Source: Coriobacteriales bacterium (GTDB lineage: Bacteria; Actinomycetota; Coriobacteriia; Coriobacteriales; UBA8131). From it: DNA of 5,441 nt. The translations under genes were made by a program, and so were the position numbers. The notes below the pieces were generated by a model. It did no database searches, was not told the DNA's origin, and worked only from the letters and a program-made list of their open reading frames with translations. Positions 1 to 5,441 of the stretch are shown one piece after another. How positions within the stretch are numbered: the stretch's first letter is position 1; every line of letters starts with the position of its first letter. The stretch covers positions 1 to 5,441 of the forward strand of contig JAISPK010000053.1 of assembly GCA_031274985.1 (NCBI GenBank). The letters run 5' to 3'.

Positions 1-45
1 CCGTCCCCCTGACAGGCTGTCATATTCTCCGTCCCCCTGACAGGC
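1..45. repeat. Two direct copies of a 17-base repeat at the window edge
   Basis: The 17-mer CCGTCCCCCTGACAGGC occurs at 1-17 and again, identically, at 29-45, separated by 11 bases. The first copy runs into a short dyad, GACAG-G-CTGTC (11-21). The unit begins at base 1, so the array may continue to the left. Short GC-rich motifs containing GTCCCC and TGACA/TGTC are common dispersed intergenic repeats in anaerobic Gram-positives, some of them linked to REP-associated tyrosine transposases (RAYT). That link is inference from memory, since no transposase is present here. The element sits just upstream of the promoter of the hydratase gene and may be the end of the preceding intergenic region. 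Confidence 0.6.
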
Positions 46-68
46 AAACCTCCCCTTTTGTCGGCATA

Positions 69-97
69 TTTTCAGCCCTGAGGGTAAATAGTATAAT
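69..97 (+). promoter_or_regulatory. Sigma-70-like promoter of the hydratase gene
   Basis: A perfect -10 hexamer TATAAT lies at 92-97. Exactly 17 bases upstream is TTTTCA (69-74), which matches four of six positions of TTGACA. Transcription would start near 104, giving a leader of about 70 bases before the start codon at 177. There is no TG extension before the -10. It is the best promoter match I found in the window, it points at the only gene it could serve, and no terminator-like hairpin lies between it and that gene. Confidence 0.6.
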
Positions 98-162
98 TCA
101 GGTAACTCTGCACCGAGAGATACGTGCACGAGAACTATCAAGCTAGACCAATGAGCATAAAC

Positions 163-167
163 GGAGG
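163..167 (+). promoter_or_regulatory. Ribosome binding site that fixes the hydratase start at 177
   Basis: GGAGG at 163-167 is a strong Shine-Dalgarno core. The first in-frame ATG (168) directly abuts it with zero spacing, which a ribosome could not use efficiently. The next in-frame ATG (177) lies 9 bases downstream, which is normal spacing. The start is therefore placed at 177 and the protein shortened by three residues relative to the longest frame. Confidence 0.85.
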
Positions 168-176
168 ATGAATACT

Positions 177-2456
177 ATGAGCGTGAGGTATACGCCCAAA
201 GCGGTGGTGCTGCACAAAGGCCAACCGGTTTTTGTTGAAGAGGCCAATCAGGCAGCGGATTTTATTATCGACAGCGAAGTCGGCCGCGCAAAGACGATGG
301 CCTACCGCATCATGCTTGCCCATCAGAAGAGAGGCAGTGCCGCAGACGGCCAGCTCCATCTGGCCTTTGATGCCCTGCTCTCACATGACATTACCTACGT
401 GGGCATCATCCAAACCGCCCGTGCAAGCGGCCTGGAGCAGTTTCCGCTGCCCTACACGCTTACCAACTGCCACAATTCGCTCTGTGCTGTGGGAGGCACC
501 ATCAACGAGGACGACCACGTCTTTGGCCTCAGCGCAGCCCACCGCTATGGCGGCAACTATGTGCCGGCAAACGTGGCGGTGATCCATCAGTTTGCCCGTG
601 AGCGCATGGCCGGCGTCGGTCGCATGATACTGGGCAGCGATTCCCACACCCGCTATGGCAGCTACGGCTGCATGGGTTTTGGCGAGGGCGGGGGAGAACT
701 GGTTAAACAACTCCTCTCCAATAGCTATGATCTTCCCGCGCCGGAAGTGGTGTTGGTGTGGCTTACCGGCACTCCGAGGCCGGGAGTCGGTCCTCACGAT
801 GTGGCTTTAGCTCTGGTGGGAGAGACCTTCAAAGACGGCAGGGTCAAAAACAAGATCCTCGAGTTTGCAGGGCCCGGCATAAAGAATCTCAGCATGGACT
901 ACCGTGCAGGCATCGATGTCATGACAACCGAGACCAGCTGTCTCTCATCAATCTGGCCTTCAGACGTCACCACGGCCTGCTTCTACGACATGGTCGGCCG
1001 CAGCCAGGACTTTGAGATGATGAAGATTCAGGACGGCAGCTACTACGATGCGCTCGTTGAGGTGAATCTTGATGCTGTTGAGCCGATGATTGCCCTTCCG
1101 TTTCACCCCTCCAAGGTCTATACCATCGCAGAGCTCAAAGGCAACGCTCATGCCATTCTTGGCGCTATTCAAGCAGAAGCAAATGACGAGCTCGGCGGTC
1201 AGGTCAAGCTCGACCTGCTCAAGCATATCGACAAAACCGGTGCTATCCAATGCGACCAGGGAATCATCGTTGGTTGTGCCGGAGGGCTGTACGAGAACCT
1301 CTCCGAAGCGGCTGCGATTTTGCGCGGTGCAAACGTAGGCAGCGGCTATTTTAGCCTCTCCGCATTTTCAGCCTCGGAGACCATCAACTTCTCCATCACT
1401 TGCGACGGCACGGCGGCTACGCTCATGGAGGCGGGGGTTTTGCTCAAGCCTTCTTTCTGCGGCCCCTGTTTTGGTGCCGGCGATACCCCGAGTGACAACG
1501 CCTTCTCTCTGCGTCACGCAACGCGCAACTTTGCCAATCGCGAGGGTGCCAAACCGGGGCAGGGTCAGGTGTCGGGCGTGGCGCTTGCCGACGCGCGCTC
1601 CATCGCTGCAACCGCGGCCAATCAAGGGCGCCTTACTGCTGCCACCGAGCTTGACTACGAAGCCATCAACCGCCGAGGACGCTCCAGTTGGAACGAGAGC
1701 TACCAGGGTGCGCTCTACGACAAGCGATGCTATTTTGGTTTTGGCGAGCCAGATCCTGATTACGCGCTCCGTTTTGGCCCCAACATCGTTGACTGGCCCT
1801 CTTTGCCGCCTCTGGGAGAGCACCTCTTATTGGAGCTGGCGGCGGTGATCCACGACCCGGTAACCACGACCGACGAGCTGATCCCCTCAGGAGAGACCTC
1901 GTCGTATCGCTCCAATCCGCTGGCGCTCGCCGAGTTTACCCTTTCGCGCCGGGTGCCGGACTATGTCAAACGCACCAAACAGGTTGCAGACAAGGCAAGG
2001 CTTTTGCAGGAAGGAACGCCTTCGGAAGGCATTGAACGGCTTATCCAAATGCTCGAGGTAGATCCCTCAAAGCTGCAACTGGCCTCTGCCGTCTTTGCTA
2101 CCAAGCCAGGTGATGGCTCCGCACGTGAGCAGGCCGCTTCCTGCCAAAAAGTCCTCGGAGGTGGAGCAAACATCGCCTATGAGTATGCCACCAAGCGCTA
2201 CCGCTCAAACTGCATCAACTGGGGCCTGCTGCCCTTTACGCTCGATACAGTGCAATCCTTTGACTTTGAGAGCGGGGACCTCATCTTTGTCCCTGATATC
2301 AGAGCCGGTATTATGGAAGGCAGGGAAGAGTTTAACGCGCAGATAATGAGCGGCGGAGAGCTCCGCAGCCTCACGCTTTTCTGCAAAGGACTCAATGCAA
2401 CCGAGCGGCAGATTCTTGCAGACGGCTGTCTCATTAATTACTACGCAAACCAGTAA
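177..2456 (+). CDS. ybhJ: YbhJ-type hydratase of the aconitase superfamily, [4Fe-4S] enzyme
   Basis: This is a complete cytoplasmic protein of 759 residues, close to the roughly 750 of E. coli YbhJ and mitochondrial aconitase. The usual aconitase signatures appear in order: H99; IHQ with H137; GSDSHT with D155, S156 and H157; E252; cluster cysteine C367 in VGCAGG; C428 and C431 in SFCGPCF; RNFANR with R450 and R455. The C-terminal swivel domain follows with TTDEL (D566), R578 and GDGSAREQ (S648, R650). Family knowledge predicts reversible dehydration/hydration of a hydroxy-carboxylic acid on a [4Fe-4S] cluster. YbhJ proteins have no established substrate that I know of. Compared from memory with mitochondrial aconitase, several pocket residues differ (Q72 to H70, D100 to C98, N258 to V248, N446 to T449, S643 to A649), so I do not call it aconitase. 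The gene has its own promoter and no operon partner in view. Family call is very secure; the YbhJ subfamily is recognised by overall sequence; the substrate is unknown. Confidence 0.9.
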   Translation: MSVRYTPKAVVLHKGQPVFVEEANQAADFIIDSEVGRAKTMAYRIMLAHQKRGSAADGQLHLAFDALLSHDITYVGIIQTARASGLEQFPLPYTLTNCHNSLCAVGGTINEDDHVFGLSAAHRYGGNYVPANVAVIHQFARERMAGVGRMILGSDSHTRYGSYGCMGFGEGGGELVKQLLSNSYDLPAPEVVLVWLTGTPRPGVGPHDVALALVGETFKDGRVKNKILEFAGPGIKNLSMDYRAGIDVMTTETSCLSSIWPSDVTTACFYDMVGRSQDFEMMKIQDGSYYDALVEVNLDAVEPMIALPFHPSKVYTIAELKGNAHAILGAIQAEANDELGGQVKLDLLKHIDKTGAIQCDQGIIVGCAGGLYENLSEAAAILRGANVGSGYFSLSAFSASETINFSITCDGTAATLMEAGVLLKPSFCGPCFGAGDTPSDNAFSLRHATRNFANREGAKPGQGQVSGVALADARSIAATAANQGRLTAATELDYEAINRRGRSSWNESYQGALYDKRCYFGFGEPDPDYALRFGPNIVDWPSLPPLGEHLLLELAAVIHDPVTTTDELIPSGETSSYRSNPLALAEFTLSRRVPDYVKRTKQVADKARLLQEGTPSEGIERLIQMLEVDPSKLQLASAVFATKPGDGSAREQAASCQKVLGGGANIAYEYATKRYRSNCINWGLLPFTLDTVQSFDFESGDLIFVPDIRAGIMEGREEFNAQIMSGGELRSLTLFCKGLNATERQILADGCLINYYANQ

Positions 2457-2687
2457 CTACTGCGAGTGATAATTACAACCGGCGTCCCACATCCGGTGCC
2501 TGATTTGCGATTGCACGTTTAGATAAGAAACATGCTGCTCAAACAGAACAGTATCAGCCGTTAAATGCCAGTTAAGTTGTGGTATTTCTGTGAGTTTTAT
2601 GCGCAATCACTTCTCTTATGGTAGAGTACGGAGAACGTGGGGTAGATAGCTGAGCACAGTTATCTCTAATTGAATAGAAAAACGAGC

Positions 2688-2717
2688 GGGGGGGGCTTTG
2701 GTAACAAAGCCCCCTCT
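2688..2717 (+). terminator. GC-rich hairpin with GUAA tetraloop, probable terminator
   Basis: Bases 2691-2700 (GGGGGCTTTG) pair perfectly with 2705-2714 (CAAAGCCCCC), a 10-bp stem closed by GTAA, a GNRA-type tetraloop. Wobble pairs can extend it outward to 2688/2717. On the + strand the stem is followed by TCTTTG, a short and imperfect U tract. On the - strand a TTTTT run lies about eight bases past the stem. It would most simply end the hydratase transcript before the surface-protein gene. The distance of 230 bases from the hydratase stop and the weak U tract leave room for an attenuator or a bidirectional role. Confidence 0.55.
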
Positions 2718-2770
2718 TTGCTGCAAGAAGACGGGGAAAAAGGGGTTACGTCGGCTGTACATACCTGATG

Positions 2771-2784
2771 TGCGCAGGAGCGCA
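2771..2784 (+). promoter_or_regulatory. Small hairpin abutting the ribosome binding site
   Basis: TGCGC (2771-2775) and GCGCA (2780-2784) are perfect inverted repeats around the loop AGGA. The stem ends two bases before the AAGGGG ribosome binding site at 2787-2792. In RNA it could place a small structure next to the ribosome landing site of the surface-protein gene. A five-pair stem of this kind can arise by chance. Confidence 0.25.
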
Positions 2785-2786
2785 GT

Positions 2787-2792
2787 AAGGGG
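2787..2792 (+). promoter_or_regulatory. Ribosome binding site of the surface-protein gene
   Basis: AAGGGG at 2787-2792 lies 6 bases before the ATG at 2799 and resembles the AAGGAGG consensus. The reading frame is closed upstream by a TGA at 2766-2768. No other start codon lies between that stop and 2799, so this is the earliest possible start. Confidence 0.7.
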
Positions 2793-2798
2793 AAGACA

Positions 2799-5441
2799 AT
2801 GAAGAGGGAAACAGCAAAGGGACACGAGGCAAGGAAGATAAGCCCAAGGCGGATGCCGCGCTCAGGCGGCAAAACACGTCTTTTGCCCAGAATAGTCGAG
2901 AAGTCGGTAATGATCACGTTGGCCGTGCTGCTGGTCTTTGGGCTGTTTCCGTTGTTTGTATTTGCTACGGACCCCATAGGGACACCATCAGTGGGAATTC
3001 CCCCGATATTGAACATCGATGGCTCAGATGAAGGTTCTTCCGGCTCCGGCACCGGCGGTGGGGAAGGCTCCGGTCAGGAGAACCCGAACGGGTCTCAGCC
3101 TGGTACCGGCAGCGAAGAAGGAGCGGGTGGAGGAACCGGCGAAGGAACCGGCGAGGGTGGAACCGGGGGAGGGGCAGGAGCTGGCGGAGAGGAGTTTCCG
3201 ACTCCCGGTCTTGGTAGTGGAGAGCTTAACCCTCTTGCGACCACCTGGGTTGTTTCTTACGTATATCCTTCCGGGTCTCCCGCAACCGAAACCGTTGTTG
3301 AGGGCGATCCCGCGCCGTACAAATCCGTAAACCCGGCTCTGTATGGAAAACTGCGTTTTAGGGGTTGGTTCACGGTAGCCAATCCTGACAACACAACAAA
3401 ACCCTATGACTTTGGCACCCCAATCACGGGCAATCTCACCCTCTATGCGGCGTTTGCCGACACCTATCTCATCTCTTATCTTGACCAGGCAGACACGGTT
3501 ATCCATACCGTAGAACTGGCTCCCAACGCGAGGATCTATAGCCCCTCCAACAAGGATGTCTTTGATAAGATCACCGCGCCCGGCAGTGGCCAGCGGCTCA
3601 TCGGTTTCTACGACAGAGATGACGTCAACACTCCGCCCGTGCTCATCGATTTTAATTATGCGACGGCATCAAAGAACCTCTATCTCAAGCCCTACTTCAG
3701 CCAGAACTATTACGTGCTGTTTTTTTCTGAGGGTACGCAGGTAGACCCGCAGTTGGTAGCCTACGGAAATAAAGCGCTGCAACCGGCAAACCCGACTCGT
3801 CCGGGATATACGTTTAACGGGTGGTATCTAGAAGGTGCCTCCATGCCCTTTAACTTTAATACCGCTGTCACTGAGGATATAACCCTTACTGCGCGATTTA
3901 CCCCGTCAACGGCAAACTACACCATTGCACTATGGATGGAAAAACCCAACCTCTATCTTCCGGGCGCTGAGCCCACTCCCGGCAATCTTTCGGACTACAA
4001 CTATATTGGTTCGGTTAACTATATTGATTCGGTTAGAATATCGGGAACCACCGGGACAACCACTAACGTTACCAGCGCATCGCTTGGTTCGCTGTGGACC
4101 ACGGATGGCATGTTGAAGTATGCCGAGTTTCAATCGGCTGGCAACAAGGTTATCAATGGCAATGGCACCACGGTGGTCAACCTCTATGCTAAGCGCAAGG
4201 TCTACACCTACACGTTTAATCTGGGCACTACCACTGGCAGATCGATGAAGATTGGTGGAATTACCTACAATTCCGGTTACGGCCAGACCCAGTACGAGAT
4301 GAAGGTTAAGTATGGGATGGAGATATTAACCAAATTTCCTGCACAGGCTAACGATCCCACCTATGTGCAGTTTAACGGGGGCACCGGGATGATTTTTTCT
4401 TACTGGGGAAAGGATTTTACGGGGAGTGGCATCTACAGTACCAGTGGCATTGCCACCAGATGGTTCGCCGCAGATGAAGCGGTGCTGCCTGGTGATGGCA
4501 ATAATTCCAACAAGCTCCAATTCACCGCGGTCTGGGCTGATCCCAGCACCACGTATAACTACCGCTACATGATAGAAGCTTTACCCGGGCAGGTTGTGAC
4601 AACCACAAATTCAGCCGTTTACAACTCAAAAACCTATATCGTTAAAGAGGAGTTAAACGAAAGGTATCAAATCGATCCAGTAAATTTCCCAATAGTCGCA
4701 AAAACCATTGATGGACTTACTGCGCTGAAGCAGAACTGGTATAACACCGATACTACACGTACTCTTGAATACTGGCCCTACACCTATAGTGAATCAAAAG
4801 GCTACGAGCGTATCGTCGCTCAAGTCAGCCCTCCAGGAGGACCTATCGACCCGGCTAACTACAATTGTTTTTTCTATGACCGCATCAGATACAACCTGGA
4901 ATACAATCTGGTGGTTGGCGATGGAGAACCACCGGTCACCAACAGCTCTCTCTTTGCAACCAAAACCTTGATGTTTGAAGAATCCTTTGCCGGCTATGAG
5001 CCTGCAACAACTCCTGCTCGACCGGGTTATTCCTTCCTGGGCTGGTACAGAGATGCAGACTACATGGTGCCCTTTGACTGGAACGGCTCGATGCCTGTGG
5101 GCGGCTCAATCGCTTATGCCAAGTGGCAGGCAAACGACCATTTAGTAAGGTTCTTCGACTTCAAGGGTGGCCCTTTGATGGCCACGAAGTGGGCAGCAAA
5201 CGGAGGCTATGTAACCGATTCAAGCCCAGTGCCCTCGTATATGGTAGGGCAGTTCTACCCTGGTCGCGGTATCTATCTTGGCTGGGGCTACGACATGGCC
5301 GTTAGCGTCCCTGCTCCATTCTACTTCTCTATTCCGATCTTCCAGGACTATGACGTGTATGCCCTTTGGCGTACCACCGGTTTGCATGTTTCCTATAATC
5401 TAGATGGCGGTATCGGTGCAACGCCTTTTGACGGCAACGAG
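2799..5441 (+). CDS. Secreted surface protein with InlB B-type (Listeria-Bacteroides) repeats; 3' end beyond window
   Basis: The frame is open for 881 codons and runs off the window. Residues 1-36 are strongly basic and 37-55 hydrophobic, with a likely signal peptidase I site after V-F-A (56). Residues 75-141 form a Gly/Glu/Ser/Thr linker. Then come B-type repeats with the pattern of an aromatic strand, V-x-Y/E-G, PG-Y-x-F-x-GWY and an L-Y-A-x-W/F end: about 150-220, 222-301 (degenerate), 304-368 (canonical, ARPGY-type core at 332-343), 469-580 (divergent), 698-777 (canonical), 781-858, and the start of another from 862. Two different modules sit between them (374-466 and 586-695), each ending in Y-x-(K)R. 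Family knowledge: such repeats (TIGR02543/PF09479) form ubiquitin-like folds in extracellular stalks and adhesins of Gram-positives. A ligand and the anchor type (LPXTG or other) cannot be seen. The only cysteine in the visible part is C690. Adhesin or stalk function is inference. Confidence 0.85.
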   Translation, partial: MKRETAKGHEARKISPRRMPRSGGKTRLLPRIVEKSVMITLAVLLVFGLFPLFVFATDPIGTPSVGIPPILNIDGSDEGSSGSGTGGGEGSGQENPNGSQPGTGSEEGAGGGTGEGTGEGGTGGGAGAGGEEFPTPGLGSGELNPLATTWVVSYVYPSGSPATETVVEGDPAPYKSVNPALYGKLRFRGWFTVANPDNTTKPYDFGTPITGNLTLYAAFADTYLISYLDQADTVIHTVELAPNARIYSPSNKDVFDKITAPGSGQRLIGFYDRDDVNTPPVLIDFNYATASKNLYLKPYFSQNYYVLFFSEGTQVDPQLVAYGNKALQPANPTRPGYTFNGWYLEGASMPFNFNTAVTEDITLTARFTPSTANYTIALWMEKPNLYLPGAEPTPGNLSDYNYIGSVNYIDSVRISGTTGTTTNVTSASLGSLWTTDGMLKYAEFQSAGNKVINGNGTTVVNLYAKRKVYTYTFNLGTTTGRSMKIGGITYNSGYGQTQYEMKVKYGMEILTKFPAQANDPTYVQFNGGTGMIFSYWGKDFTGSGIYSTSGIATRWFAADEAVLPGDGNNSNKLQFTAVWADPSTTYNYRYMIEALPGQVVTTTNSAVYNSKTYIVKEELNERYQIDPVNFPIVAKTIDGLTALKQNWYNTDTTRTLEYWPYTYSESKGYERIVAQVSPPGGPIDPANYNCFFYDRIRYNLEYNLVVGDGEPPVTNSSLFATKTLMFEESFAGYEPATTPARPGYSFLGWYRDADYMVPFDWNGSMPVGGSIAYAKWQANDHLVRFFDFKGGPLMATKWAANGGYVTDSSPVPSYMVGQFYPGRGIYLGWGYDMAVSVPAPFYFSIPIFQDYDVYALWRTTGLHVSYNLDGGIGATPFDGNE
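3132..3170 (+). repeat. In-frame 12-base microrepeat encoding a Gly-Thr-Gly-Glu linker
   Basis: GGAACCGGCGAA (3132-3143) is followed by GGAACCGGCGAG (3144-3155), one GGT codon, and GGAACCGGGGGA (3159-3170). These encode GTGE, GTGE, G and GTGG (residues 112-124) within the flexible linker that follows the signal peptide. The unit is a whole number of codons, so copy changes would lengthen or shorten the linker without breaking the frame. Confidence 0.7.
3999..4034 (+). repeat. 18-base in-frame tandem duplication (NYIGSV/NYIDSV)
   Basis: AACTATATTGGTTCGGTT at 3999-4016 is followed immediately by a copy at 4017-4034 with one change (G to A), giving residues 401-406 NYIGSV and 407-412 NYIDSV. 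The near-identity at DNA level, including all synonymous positions, points to a recent slippage or duplication event inside the first non-B module of the surface protein. Confidence 0.85.

Larger units (their letters stand above)
2457..2798. other. 342-base intergenic region
   Basis: No credible gene lies on either strand. The first 230 bases are featureless apart from a weak 5-bp inverted repeat (2478-2482 with 2493-2497) that lacks a T tract. A strong hairpin follows at 2688-2717, a small one at 2771-2784, and the ribosome binding site of the surface-protein gene at 2787-2792. I found no convincing -35/-10 pair for the downstream gene. The nearest candidate, TTAAGT (2572) with TTTTAT (2595) at 17-base spacing, is poor. 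No known riboswitch pattern or tRNA is recognisable. Confidence 0.7.

Noticed and set aside
1..45. Possible CRISPR fragment (two identical direct repeats with a spacer)
   Set aside because: The repeat is only 17 bases and the spacer 11 bases, far below CRISPR unit sizes, and no further copies follow.
381..797. - strand reading frame of 138 codons
   Set aside because: It lies wholly antisense to the conserved hydratase, which has unmistakable family motifs, and its translation resembles no family I know.
1368..1823. - strand reading frame of 151 codons
   Set aside because: It is antisense to the cluster-cysteine region of the hydratase, and its Arg/Val-rich composition is typical of a complement shadow.
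2478..2497. Inverted repeat ACCGG...CCGGT shortly after the hydratase stop, as a terminator
   Set aside because: Only five pairs with a ten-base loop and no following T tract.
2599..2649. 16-codon basic peptide frame in the intergenic region
   Set aside because: There is no real ribosome binding site, and a frame this short is expected by chance.
2768..2788. Six-codon leader frame (MCAGAQ) ending next to the surface-gene ribosome binding site
   Set aside because: It has no ribosome binding site of its own and no run of a regulatory amino acid; the codons just spell the small hairpin.
2666..3052. - strand frame of 128 codons over the gap and the signal-peptide region
   Set aside because: It reads through the terminator-like hairpin and is antisense to a clear signal peptide, with no start context or recognisable domain.
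3019..3330. + strand frame of 103 codons rich in Pro/Arg/Leu
   Set aside because: It is an out-of-frame reading of the Gly-rich linker within the surface-protein gene.
3024..3506. - strand frame of 160 codons over the linker and first B-repeat
   Set aside because: Its length follows from the GC-rich Gly/Glu linker lacking stops in the complement; the + strand frame has recognisable domains throughout.

Overview
The window carries two large genes on the + strand and nothing convincing on the - strand. The layout suggests a Gram-positive anaerobe of moderate GC. The second gene is a secreted wall-type protein built from Listeria-Bacteroides (InlB B-type) repeats, with a very long basic signal-peptide n-region. 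That style is common in gut Coriobacteriia and Bacillota. I cannot place the organism more precisely from sequence alone, and the Coriobacteriia guess is low confidence.

Positions 1-176 are a leader. The left edge holds two copies of a 17-base GTCCCCCTGACAGG-type repeat, probably the end of a dispersed intergenic repeat. A good sigma-70-like promoter (TTTTCA, 17 bases, TATAAT) and a clear ribosome binding site follow. Positions 177-2456 encode a complete aconitase-superfamily hydratase of the YbhJ type. The three [4Fe-4S] cysteines and most catalytic and carboxylate-binding residues are in place, but several substrate-pocket positions differ from true aconitase. The spacing of the ribosome binding site shows that translation starts at 177, not at the ATG at 168.

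Positions 2457-2798 are a 342-base intergenic gap. It contains a strong GC-rich hairpin with a GUAA tetraloop (probable terminator) and a small hairpin next to the start of the next gene. From 2799 a reading frame stays open to the last base of the window: at least 881 codons of a secreted multi-repeat surface protein whose C-terminus, and presumably its cell-wall anchor, lie beyond the window. The protein has a signal peptide, a Gly/Glu/Ser linker, about seven B-type repeats and two interspersed non-B modules.

The two genes look like separate transcription units: one cytoplasmic enzyme and one surface protein, with no evident functional link. I see no RNA gene, CRISPR array, phage or transposase gene. 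The most rewarding points are the altered active site of the hydratase and the composite repeat architecture of the surface protein.
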